From: a candidate division FCPU426 bacterium
GTDB taxonomy: Bacteria > Oederibacteriota > JAAXVQ01 > JAUVAV01
Direction of reading: 5' to 3'
DNA length: 48,715 bases
Assembly: GCA_030591525.1 (NCBI GenBank)
Contig: JAUVAV010000026.1
Coordinates: 1-48,715, forward strand
The notes under the pieces are model-generated. The model worked only from the letters and a program-made list of their open reading frames with translations. It was not told the origin of the DNA and ran no database searches. This document shows, piece after piece, positions 27,601 to 35,200 of the stretch; within the stretch, counting starts at the first letter, position 1; the number at the start of each line of letters is the position of its first letter. The translations under genes and the position numbers were made by a program.

Positions 27601-28991
27601 TTGAGGCCGAATCTGCTGCTAAGGCATTTACAAGTCACTTGAGCAGTCAGCTCAGTAAGAAAGGTGAAGTGTTGAGCCTGGAAGCCGTGACAGCCGCGCT
27701 AAGCAGCATGGATACCGCTACAGTCCCCGGTTTAGGGGCATTGCAGAACCTGGCCAGGCAGATAGAGACCATGCCGGATTCTAAAATGCGCACCCTGCTA
27801 TCAAGTAAGCTGCTGTCAAGCGTACTCCCCTTGATGGGAGGCAGAACAGAGGCGGTTCAGGCGAGTGGAGTTGATTTGGAGGGTAAGACCTTCAAGATGA
27901 CAGGTATTTCCACGGAGGCGGCCAATGGGCTGTTGGCGTGGATCGATGACGCTTTAAGCCAAGGCGCAGATGCTAAGACTACAGAACTACTAGAGCATGC
28001 CAAAATCGTTTTGAACCAGGCCGCGGGTACACCTGTGGATCAAGTGGTTAAACAGGAGCTGGATAAGGAGGCAGGTGCGTTTTTTGCCGAGCTTATGCTG
28101 CAGGCCGAGATAAGCGCGTATGAACAGCCAAATATTCTGGGTATAGATTCCCGGAAGAAGATAGCCTGCTTTGCAAATGTAGGAGTTGAAGCGGTTAAGG
28201 TAGGGGATATCAATGCGGCGGTCCCCCTCTTTGGAGTATTTCCCAGCAAGAGTTCTAAACCTGGGGACATGAAAGCCGCGCTTACCGAAGCGCTGGAGAA
28301 CCATCCTGAACGGCTGAGCATGTTCACCGGACTGCGCCGGACGCCGGCTTTGGTACGGGCTCCGAACACGGTTTTAAACTGGTTGGCCCGGCAGTTTATG
28401 GTTGAAGCAAGCGCCGAGTACTTGCCCGTCAGGGTACGCATGTTAATGGATGTGCTGGCCATGAAGACCTCGCCCGTATATTACTTCTGGCATAATATGA
28501 AGAACATGGATGAAAAACTGGCCAAGACAGAGCTTCTGAACAAAATGCAAGGCATGAAGTTGCCGGACTTCACGGTCTGGATGAACAGCAATGACCTTAC
28601 AGCGCAACAGTTGCGGCGGATGGTTCGCGCAACGGATTCCAGAAGCCGGGCCGAGCTGGCTGCGCATTTTGTCAGGATAATGTATCCGTCCAGACTGGGC
28701 ATAGAGACGGAAGCTTTGACCGCCGCGCCGCAAGATGAGCAGATCAGGAACTACGAGGCTTTAACCGCCTTCTTTGCAGGCATGGAGAGTGTGCCCACAG
28801 TGGTGATTACTCTGCCGGAAAGTACAGTGCAGGTTGCCATACCAATTGCCATGATTCGCGTTATAGGGTTCAAGGGAGCGCTGGGTCTTGCGGTTGATAA
28901 GCTTGAGGCCCTGGACATACAGGTGGATCAGGAAATTCTGGACCTCTACCTGCGCCAGTATCTGCGGAATTCGGTCAACGTAGCGGCCTAG
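15690..28991 (+). CDS. giant exported multidomain protein 1 (4433 aa), metabolic-enzyme core
   Basis: Constant N-module (1-~468): long n-region, hydrophobic h-region ~34-51, likely cleavage after A52, then a TIKI/ChaN-like domain with HVQDLH (H94, D97, H99), E127 and GGYHT (H414). The core has ~8-10 further hydrophobic segments (~640-660, 930-1290), then recognisable domains: F420-dependent NADP reductase (~1303-1560; VVGGTG, AFQNLP, NLEQSQNAE); alpha-phosphohexomutase (~1830-2520; TASH with S1953, D-x-D-x-D-R at 2155-2160, EESGG 2308-2312, RPSGTEP ~2492); SAM methyltransferase (~2750-2925; ILDVGTGT); glucose-6-phosphate isomerase-like (~3098-3650; SRSGST 3248, GGR ~3301-3303). Constant C-module from ~3821, ending NSVNVAA. 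ATG 15690 follows GGAG. The domains are clear; why cytosolic-type enzymes sit in an exported, membrane-associated giant is not. Confidence 0.85.
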   Translation: MSNFKRDFMNGLNNVEQFASMAEWYKPQRRVWAKIISILVSVTFVFPYMTWAFEATSFSQPANLVMFNQQPIKIAHKLGTITQSFQGSDRLVVHVQDLHCNYEVQNNIAKMIDVLAKEHGLELVGIEGASLPVNATAISTFPVAEVKKETAHYLVKQGKLTGAEMYAAIGQHRIRLEGIESADLYAHNRTTVMKFLNYESQGYIFDLRETLDELKRGIYNPALTALDKKKQAFREGDLSLLKYSVYLYGFARQGGREELSLYPNLRAYVSKRKAMFSDLVDSDGLFNELDLLDRGLRAGMYTSAEQEKLDLLSHRLDIMEKLVNISASPKDLAEYRVAPEGFQVQKFLDFIARHDELEEFILDAEVYKLDQYLGEVRSFYLVADDRSRAFVKNIMTRMQKHQTKVSMLVTGGYHTDMVLNELKQKGVSYICIKPRLSRQDIVNPYFALLRERRTPLEKLLAKNQNILGIPIMLHQTIGDHREVMSLKEFLALSPKERLNVITIITLLKAGLLASLSSKKTSAAVVLAEYKLMIENYAANKTQVVLQTLERLNDNIWVARFTSEITMFVHRLTGFTDSNIAAEIEVAGGTACVISPQAEGSMVKALTTWLPSRASIFAGIGKWLSQAAKLALDRVLANRGLGPLTWLVLAAIYIGQGDNQQKRGDTIRSSLRAALGDASKEIERLLDSDQLNTFAYNLLPENRLYTDGGETQINGISEETIGTLAGMWLGKTIFNLEFVLKADVVNKLNISLEQAGLLMHGLIMPAAKKAKIVRQVGAEKRGFRKGWLYKSVLYEKVDLAAESQLAAYLKELFSDAGKVDEFVNLLFHSEQLHTDKVKYLMNIIPENKIASLAIRYLEKITKSEIFTLEVKDVKEMGITMEQASILMSDLIISAAQETVIEVPVSESVDLSESGGIIRLSFRPDDSLRLELKLIQKLPPMAVVIVGLAVLAAGSLLNLDVPAAETTAMFLPALVIPAGVSAFIMDKFSQLHISRIVNSFQTGLADRMASAHNGLLLTLAIVGLVATPPIDEIEERERKIKEEQAKPSLLKGVKGMYSLIGLGSLAAFLFINSFGSPIGMPAGLFLGPAVVFGGMRVILAIFKVDSMEKLKEYSLMVLIGIIVVSIVCIPFVSLSVLSAGVLFAIVNVLASLGTVIFVTPKLRAGLQEILLKQKILGDINGFIETLNDTYEVELAILLYSRLNAGMKQEFENTGELAKQLGLEDTDKVKVLLEKIIADANEAGITPSVTIKSITEEGPKQAEADTGEGTKAESITPLMFLLGILMVLKDAIVPTEQPEPSSEAPYQTVTVVGGTGPMAKDILEMLNGMGVKKIIVGSSVRGETEADENSARKKAGETAEKFAKQWEDQGNKKSKITGMTNQKAVETAAKENGIVMLAVNAEYVEGEVEKLKEVLNQEGLVIISMANCLYEVEAREMRWGVKEPLPHTFYTHEESTAERLQNICPKATVVTAFQNLPANLIKGDPNKEIIAQIGIFSDLPPSSVEREKVFNFINAMGKGIKAFPAGNLEQSQNAEIATDLAIQSNHTLFKKYPASLVLRAIIDLQAGQEPVNLETVSLRAATLRKQELEKLFEMEITNETNCIEAVFHQKVPVLVEKIEILIDHNIPLDTFLLKLTLEEIKLAAPKLEEKLVPGQTVTIGTCGDAIAQVKARLSRINLAYSMLKQGQKLTAAELAAKMKWFRGRNFTPKLFEDNLNMKLAVAAEVLEYLTTEAAEQAGRPGVKKVKVEDAYLAAPYTFYYMDIPGRVVLPTGGPHDEAWWKEAERIKAVGNPAPWGQEELVPVETQPGVIEVKITRDMLPDWRKGNPAGRNLRSSFGRYKAIALIAVAGLRHIQNIFNPHDTRQVKNSVERMITSYALGLMMMIKYNKGAGYPLQINYGHEVRYNSVLYKHISTRVFAAMGFISHIVPEDKANAIWITSTMGKILGFALSLCGTASHALSKIDGLKIIGFEGAQFLLSDIKALIDIMDAIYEKIEKDGEFTFVLSAKDDPRISDQLYSHTNDGMAVYKEYQDAAVCDKEMLDWIKSLDPSKIHIDCMHGAAYSTLTNFFKTAGLEDLIGKLDWMHTEEKPDFGGIGKSYENPKTGKREPYDYGADATQVYEKKMPDGKVIQYFPVFCTADYQERFAQKPIGDIVLNTDMDHDRLVANQILPNNEETKEYLKTLGVPYNVINEDKILAVFLPNKFFHLLQDMNFIRLTEMMEQGKIAKERTMVVLKTLASTPAVDKWAAKKKAEGYKIEVINTAVGFAKLANIMYRAEAQMRDHPGEDVIIEDASGSRVNIGPNPIILAAWEESGGIIVGTTKEIKDISGKSFLALREKSATESILLSLAMISKLQKEKGEPDLKTYLKEIYDDAEVDFPLDLRLDNNLYIPDTTAESVEQEKAGNERKNRIFGAYLSIVIAYMNDQLVLADAQNILRDIFDQEFQARKKQGTLDDVFIKRFQQLNFELLKDIKFTGDGVIFVFEEAGKQWHILFRPSGTEPKLKAYGFGSEAEQLTDYTWGFAFNENTAGKLPETFTKNKVLKKLWGKDGVKAVEKAMRMQDAWELYGQVVDTADLDAVELKELQENLLKIEYTPADDHLPMINDRLAEIECKPISLDFTFFPQAMSQEKIVELLEAVPEAVFEQLGHEKAEVMAKQQGTPFDLVAAGYARALTKVIPVLIAELEQAKSDGDEELVKETREKLDGMLAVVSDTTLATYDRMAEKYTELRGAKPTGRDLLELSKLLKYARKLRPEGSKEKVRILDVGTGTRDLLWFSKIEDIHVVGIDIAQKVVDSIHAINSKLNVLKMDMHKLRFNDESFDVIRYNTVFHHTPIVDSRQGADVVLREARRVLKKDGGLYITVKAETDERHGFMGLDTGEGLGIRYYQFYNQEMLKSLLVRNGFLVKKIEEYTDDRGEKNLIAFARKKEVAPELDSQIKQVAEILNAAETDVQAALVGSMDTTEVLDNFAESVGISKDAALANMIKAGLATDQGKGKFRLNPDMCGPAKLAEFIRLQVDACQNSEMVQLQEFPIRIERIITNSVKPEDFIGKLAEITKREKTNLAAQLSQAGLFPTIVEYWKLAEALGDPGEDQTLQVKDLVNPKAVDYYREQGVDVEFSLPKKTKAGRRVLKALQQYWSVVWDNMARGGFNYRGMGTKQTVKQFYENYFKPEWDEKIHAFIEKNFDEATPLKAIVTNGIGANDQFMKSYVEMYNLNRKPGDPVWYHGITARNLPAFLMDIKPENTLFIDISRSGSTWEGVEIMQRTLAKVFTKRIILANGGDLVELAESIKESSLIIGMSPDIGGRNMHRKTVLHFVPLTIIGRFQPKLSAGFLAKLFHKYDKANDFAKKEETMAAGCGAFLNAAMKLRGVNHINLITNSQQLKNTAGAWEQYIMEGANKKDVITLGMHDLENKNEYTILRNLAGSPAGDKTIGMVLLDKAMSDYQKELSLVQELGESMPLMVFTIDSSTPEDSTWQGITPDQESALDILWTDFITVLSGMLRIDVNPNPNVKKVREMTADYVARWKATKEQYEQDPLGTGETDLLISLGYPGDKGTEAVGTKEKQEPIKNPQDAKNMGVKLARQLHEQGLLEGRDRLNVFVGSDSLIDLAEELKYQTFQTTLAKKIGWITGTGIYPHRAHKGHEATLFEQVARISINFFLNPRKLGPDDFYNEPFEDMTSSKKYANINGATVNETNNSMTMPNIQRTAQVSPTFLFEFNEMTPEIEGKIGALYDAFIDEIVIINAESRGKEFLPGTTAQANMLLLLDVPVWLMGITRLFNGWMLYQWTGLFLRAREHVASAQAVKQFNTRVELLKKRVWNINTAELRMNQAEKVSFQALSLKKVGLRNWLRGMFLGHQTPGRNPGEIKIHIPGFLINIMNRGQNHRLYGRAVQYFVHVVDYQSWLHFKEVVSARGQNPGIVNAELSPTKEEKQAAQAAVESLGQRQTPVEVYTKTTKVLLSPAIIIQTLMERLEAESAAKAFTSHLSSQLSKKGEVLSLEAVTAALSSMDTATVPGLGALQNLARQIETMPDSKMRTLLSSKLLSSVLPLMGGRTEAVQASGVDLEGKTFKMTGISTEAANGLLAWIDDALSQGADAKTTELLEHAKIVLNQAAGTPVDQVVKQELDKEAGAFFAELMLQAEISAYEQPNILGIDSRKKIACFANVGVEAVKVGDINAAVPLFGVFPSKSSKPGDMKAALTEALENHPERLSMFTGLRRTPALVRAPNTVLNWLARQFMVEASAEYLPVRVRMLMDVLAMKTSPVYYFWHNMKNMDEKLAKTELLNKMQGMKLPDFTVWMNSNDLTAQQLRRMVRATDSRSRAELAAHFVRIMYPSRLGIETEALTAAPQDEQIRNYEALTAFFAGMESVPTVVITLPESTVQVAIPIAMIRVIGFKGALGLAVDKLEALDIQVDQEILDLYLRQYLRNSVNVAA
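15961..16026 (+). repeat. 66-bp DNA tract shared by all four giant genes (copy 1)
   Basis: The stretch encoding VVHVQDLHCNYEVQNNI is closely similar at the DNA level at 15961-16026, 29545-29610, 36121-36186 and 43921-43986, with many silent third positions also the same (tggtagtgca..., tgcactgcaa). It marks paralogy and may be a site of gene conversion among the four genes. Confidence 0.75.
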
Positions 28992-29034
28992 GAGTTTGAG
29001 CAATTAGTCATAGACTAAATGCTCAAACTCCTAG
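28988..29034. repeat. 47-bp hairpin containing the stop codon of giant gene 1
   Basis: Arms of 22 bases (ctaggagtttgagcaatta... and its inverse) with a three-base loop and a single mismatch. The TAG stop of the giant gene is part of the left arm. It belongs to the GGAGYYTGAGCAATTAGTC family clustered at 12066-12372. It may stabilise or end the transcript; no T-run follows. Confidence 0.8.
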
Positions 29035-29044
29035 GGAGAGTGAA

Positions 29045-29117
29045 GTAGGGGCCGGCTTTCATGCCGGCCCCTGGATTTAAATCATACATCTGGGCGGCCA
29101 CAGGGGGCCGCCCCTAC
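29045..29117. repeat. paired REP-like palindromes
   Basis: Two palindromes of the GTAGGGGC...GCCCC type, 29045-29072 (centre ggctttcatgcc) and 29092-29117 (gggcggcc...ggccgcccctac), separated by 19 AT-rich bases. The outer ends are themselves complementary, so the pair could fold as one unit. The stretch 29118-29206 holds nothing else recognisable. Confidence 0.75.
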
Positions 29118-29206
29118 AACCTTTATATTGACTGTTAAAACCGCGTCATAATGACACAAACACAATATTAACATTATAAAACAAACATAAATCAAACCAT
29201 CTAAAA

Positions 29207-29235
29207 TTGACTTCCCCCTTTTTTCATGATATAAT
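29207..29235 (+). promoter_or_regulatory. sigma-70 promoter of giant gene 2
   Basis: TTGACT (29207-29212), 17-bp spacer, perfect TATAAT (29230-29235). It lies about 40 bp upstream of the start codon and is the strongest of the four by consensus match. Confidence 0.8.
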
Positions 29236-29276
29236 TCAATAAATACCTTAAAATCAAATGGATTTTGGAGAAAAAG

Positions 29277-32200
29277 ATGTTACGGAAAAACCCATTATTT
29301 CCTGAGAACGCGGATATAAATAAGACGGTTTCGATATCCCAATGGCATAAACCGCAGGCTAGAGTATGGACGAGAATCATCTCGATCCTGGTTTCTGTCA
29401 CCTTTGTGTTTCCCTACCTGACCTGGGCGTTTGAACCCGGCTCCTTTTTAGCGCCAGCTCATTATATTTTATATAACCAACAGCCAATCAAAATTCCACC
29501 AAAGTTCGGCGCTATCACCCAATTATATAAAGGCAATGAACGCCTGGTAGTGCATGTGCAGGATTTGCACTGCAATTACGAGGTGCAGAATAATATAGCG
29601 AAAATGATAGACCTTTTGGCCGGACAATGCGGTTTGCAATTGGTGGGTATTGAGGGAGCGTCTCTGCCTATAAATGTAACCAAGCTCTCCACCTTTCCGG
29701 TAGAGGAAGTAAAAAGGGAGACCGCGCACTATTTAATGAAGCAGGGCAAGCTTACCGGACCTGAACTTTATGCCGCCACGGGCAAGCGTCCCATTTGGCT
29801 GGAAGGCATTGAGACCGCGGCTTTGTACGAGCATAACCATAAAACCGTTAGGAAATTTATTAATCATGAAAGCCAGGGCTATATTTTCGATCTGCGCGAG
29901 ACCCTGGAGGAGCTTAAGCCCGGAGTTTACAACCCCACGCTTGCAGCCCTGGACAAGCAGAAGCAGGCCTTTCGCCGGGGCGCGCTCTCTTTGCTGAAAT
30001 ACTGCGCCTACCTGCATGCTTATGCCAACCGCTGCGAAGAAGATCTGGGAGCGTATCCCAACTTGAAAGCGTATTTGTCCAAACATCGTCCGGCATCCTC
30101 CGAAGGCATGGATGCAGACCGGCTGTTTAGCGAGTTAGGTCAACTGGATCAACGCCTGCGTGCCCGGTTTTACACTACCTCTGTGCAGGAAGACATGGAT
30201 GTTATGCAGCGCCGTCTGGATATAATGGACAAAATCCTGAATATCTCAGCCTCGTCTGAGGAGTTGGCAAAGTACCGGTATCGGCCCGGGGATTTCAAAG
30301 TAGGGCGCTTCCTGGAGTTTATCAGCCAACATGATAAAACCGGGGAATTAATCCTGGATCCGGAAGTGTATGCACTGGACCGCTATCTGGGAGAGGCACG
30401 GACTTTCTACCAGACAGCGGATGAACGCAGCCGGGCATTCGTGGAAAATATTATTGACCGGATGGAGGCACACCAGACCGGAATTTCCATGTTGGTGACC
30501 GGAGGCTTTCATACCGGCCTGGTGCTCAAGGAATTGGAAAGCCAGGGGGTGTCATATATCTGCGTGAAGCCGCAACTGAGGCGCCGGGATATTATAAATC
30601 CGTACTTTGCCCTGCTGAGGAACCAACGCACACCACTGGAAAAACTCCTGGCCCAAAACCAGAATGTCCTGGCTATTGAGCTCTCCTCTCCGCAGAGGAG
30701 TGGAGATACGAATCGCGTGATAAAACCCACAGAGCTGAGCATAACCGAAGGCTTATATTACCGTCTGGCGGATACGATACTAAAAACCGGCCTTCTGGCA
30801 CGCGAGCTAAAAAAGTTTGCCGAGGCGTCCGGGCTGCTCGCGTCGTATCAGGAGGAAATCAGAAAATATGCTTCGAACGATCCTGGAATATTACTGCAAC
30901 AGGTAAAAATTAAAGGGAGTGTCATGGCGGCGCGGTTCAATTCGGGTTTGAGCGCGTTTATCCATAAAACACGGGAATTCGATCTCATAAACCAGGCAGC
31001 CGCCCGGTTTGATATGTTTGGGAATAAGGTGCAAATAATCGCCGCAGACCAGGAAGTCAAGGTCTTAAGGAAATTGGAACAAACCAGGCGCGAGACCGCA
31101 GCCCAACAAAACATTATAAAGGCAGCCGTGCACGGCGGAAGTCCGGTCGCGGCCCTGGTATTAATCGGCTGTGCGCTTATCATGTCGCCGGGGCGGGCAT
31201 GGGCGCGAGTGCGGGGATTTACGGCTTGGTGGGACAGATGGCAGGACAAGGCAGTTTTGAATTCTACACGGCTTTTGGCAAGCGTATGGTCCGTACTGCT
31301 CACGCACAGTCAGACCAAAATCCCGGCCCGGGCAAAAGGTTTTGGGAGCCTGGGAGTACTCGGCGCTCTGCTCATAATTGGCGCGACTTTACCCTATCGT
31401 CCGCAGAATCTTAATATGGTCACCGTTTATGATGATGAAGCGATGGAGGGAAATGATTCTAATTTAGCTGGTGACTTGAAGCAGGTTCTTTTGGACTCGG
31501 GTAATAGCGAAGAAGAAAGTGATAAATTCATTAAGGGATTGGAATTAGGCCTACAAAACAAAAAGAGTTTTCTATGTAATGAAGATAAAAAAGCACTAAT
31601 GCGGGTCGTGCTCTTTTTTTATAATCAAATAAAATATCGGGAAAATATACCTCTGGACGCTGCCGCCATACAAAAAGAGCTTATCAGTGCCGATGAAATC
31701 AAATCGGATGCAGAGGAAGTAAAGAGATTGATTGAGATGACAATTAATTATATTTCTGTTCCTCTCGTGGAGCGGAGTATGGAATATGCAAATACGGCGT
31801 TAGATGCTGAGTTCTTGATAAATTTATTGAGGTCAGAAATCAATAAAGCTAGAGCCAACAACGGCGGGCTGAAAAAGGCAAATGCTTTAAGTTTGGCGTG
31901 GAAAATAGCGCACGAGTTCACAAGGGCGGTATGGGAAAACAACGAGGAAGTCCGCGCTGGAATTGGTTTTGAAATTAGGGATATAGAAAAAAAATATAAT
32001 TTGGAAATAGAAGTGATATTAGAATTGTTGTCTCTCATCGAAATATTAAATAATCAAATCGGCCTGAATACTAAAATTGAGATAAAATCAGATGAGGAGA
32101 AGATTTGGCTGTATATAGATTATAAGATGAAAACCGGCCGCCAGCCCCTTAATCTTCCCGGCGCGGCCGGAGCCTGGGCAGTATCATTCGGCGTGTTGGC

Positions 32201-35200
32201 CATAGCTTGGGCCCATCCCCTGCTTTTAGGCCCGGCTGTCTGGTTCTTTCTTTTCAACACCTATAAAGCCTTGTGGACATTTAATGCCTGGCAAAAGATG
32301 CCGAACCGGGGCTGGACCACACCAGTAGCGGAATATAATCCGGCTTCCGGCGGGATTACGGTCACGCACGACGAATTGAAAATAAGCACCAACTGGCTGG
32401 TGCGGGCGCATGAGCAGTACGCGCACGCCTGGGCGCATAAGCTGGCGGACCGGCTCATGCCTATGCTGGGCTTTAAATCCGTGGCCGAGTACGCCCGGGC
32501 CGCGCAAGCAGGGGAAAAGACCTGGGGATATTATATTTGGAACGTGTTCTTCTGCGAATTTCTCGCGCACGGCCTGGATTTCCTGGCCGCGCCCCTAACC
32601 CTGACGCATGCGTATCTGCACTCCCCGTTTAAAGCTGTTGGGAAGAAAATAAGCAACGTTTTTGGTTTTGCCCGGATTCAGGGGAAGGGGCAGTTGGGAC
32701 CGGCCGCAATCCTGGTAATGTTTTGCATAGCGGCATTAAATCCCTCTGCCGGAAAAGCTGCCGGGATAGACATAGAGGAGGTTAAAAAGGCTTACACTAT
32801 GTCCCGGGACGCCGTCGAAATTCATGCCTGGCTAAAAAAACAAAAAAAACAAGAATGGACGCCGAGTGAGATTGCCAGCGCAATGCAGAGTCTTCCCCCA
32901 GAGGGTGCGCGGCTGGCATTATATGTTTTAAAAGAGCGAACCGGATATAATGCAATAGATCCTGGAATAGAAGTTAAAACGGTTAAAGGCGGATTTGTTT
33001 TTAATGTAGTAAAACACAATCAAGACTATGAACCTTTCCGGTTGCCGGAGGGCGTATTGGATAATGAAAAGATAAAAGAGTTTAATTCTAAAGTGGAAAT
33101 ATTGATACAGTCCTTGGAGGCGGATAATAAAATTGAAGAGGCGGTTAATGGGTTTATTAAGGCGTTCGAGGAATACTTAAAGATTTTACTGGCTCCCACA
33201 GAGAAAGAAATAGCCATAGTAAAAACTTATGCTAAATATTTATTGCGTCACCCGCAGGGTAGGGTTATTAAAACTATTTTGAGTGAAAGAGATAAAAAAT
33301 ATTATGAGGCCTTTATGAAATTGGCGGGCAGATTTAAGTCAGCGGAGAGCATGTCCCAACCCCCAAAGAGACGCCTCCGCCCTCCGGATGAAGCTGCGTT
33401 GTTTAACCTGCTCGCGTTACGTCTGAGCGCCCCGCGTATAAAAGAACTGATTAAAACCAAATTAGGATTTGGAGCTAACGAGCCCATTCTGCGCCCCACG
33501 CCTTGGCCACTGAAACTTCTTCCCCAATGGCATAGAACATGGATGCTGATAATGACTGCGGGTCTGGCGGTTTTAGTGGGAAACCCCAAGGTGGAAAACA
33601 ATCCGGAAGAATCCATTACCGAGAGCGATCCCCTGCTGGCTGATCTGGCCATGAGATGCTTTTTCAAAGAGTCCGCTCTTTGGAGTCCGTATGTCAGCAG
33701 AACCAATATGTCGAACGTATACATGGCAGAGTTTTCCGTTAAAGAACTCGGCCGGCAAAATTGGCTCAAGGCCTGGATATTAGGGCACTATAGGGAAGAT
33801 GTGGATACCGGCCAAATACGGATTTTTATGCCGCCATATGTACAGTCTGTTCTGCGGGACGGGAAACCTGCTGGCCGTAACCGGCTCTCCCGTATCAAGT
33901 ACGCCTTAGCCTATTCCCTGGCCAAGAGCATGCTGAATTATCAGGGTGATAAGCGTTTCCGCCGGGAGTTGGATGGGTTGAAATTGGAATGGCCGGATAA
34001 GATAATTGAGCAGGAATTAAGTCAGGAGACCCTGCCTACAACCAGCCTGCCCAAGGCCATGCCCTACGATGAATATTTACAGAAGACGAATGGAAAAATA
34101 GTTGTGACTGCTGCCCAAATAAGCGGATTTTACACTAAAACTATGCAGGTTATTGATGGAAAAGAAACCAGCCCCGGCCGGGAGGAAATAAAGCGGCAAC
34201 TGGAAATGTGGATTTCCCAACATGGCGAGCCGGGCCTGGATGCATTATTAGCCATCCTGGCGCGGGCAAATCCCGGCAAGGATACAGAGTTGATGGTTCT
34301 GCAATCCCTGGCTCAGGAAGCCGGCCGGGAGGAAAGTGCGGAGATAAAAGACCTGGTACTCAAGGATGTTCAAGCCGGAATTATTAAACTGCTTTCCCAA
34401 GACACGGCTAAGACTATTTCCCGACAGAAACAACTCATGCCGAATTTAAAGATACAAGTAATGGGTATTCCCGAGACCGCTAAAAAGGCTATGCTGAAGG
34501 ATATTCAAAACCGTTTGCACGATAATGCATGGAAGAAGTCCCATGCTAAGGAAACGGCTGACAACCTGGTCATGGATTTGAAGGCATTGGAAATGGTCTT
34601 GAAAGAGGCGCCGGATTCTATCGCCGCGCTATCCAGGGTGTGGGTGCTGGAAGACGAAATGAATATCTCACGAATAGCCGGATTGGATGAGAAGCCCGGT
34701 TTGGTTGTGGCTACGCTTGGCAATGAAGGCAGGGAAGAAGTAAATGCCGTGATTGCGGGCGTGGAAATGATTGAGATCGCTGATAATGTCTTTGTGCCCA
34801 AGCCGGTTGTTACGGAAGTTAAGACGCCGGATTGCCATGTTGGCATAAGCTCTAATATTGCAAGCGGTATACTGCCCCAAGACAGCCTGGTTTATACCTG
34901 CAAAACAGCGCGCGCCCTGCCGCCCGAAATCAGCAACCGCAAACCGCTATGGCTGACCGGGCTGATGCTGAGCCTGGCCCGCAACCGGCTTCTGCCGGGT
35001 AGCTGGCGTCTGGGCTTGCTGGATAAAACAATTCGCTGGAATCCGGTTCAGTATGCGCAAAGCCTGGTTGAGATCAATGAAAGTCTGGAAGATAACTTGT
35101 TGGTCTTGGAATTTAAAATCCAGGATTTGAATAGAAATACTCCGCTGGGCCATGCCTTCCGGCGTATGGTGGAAAATCCCAGCCCGCAAAACCGCGCGAA

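Noticed and set aside
15690-28991. Non-ribosomal peptide or polyketide synthase, because of the size
   Set aside because: No adenylation, condensation, ketosynthase or carrier-protein motifs are visible.
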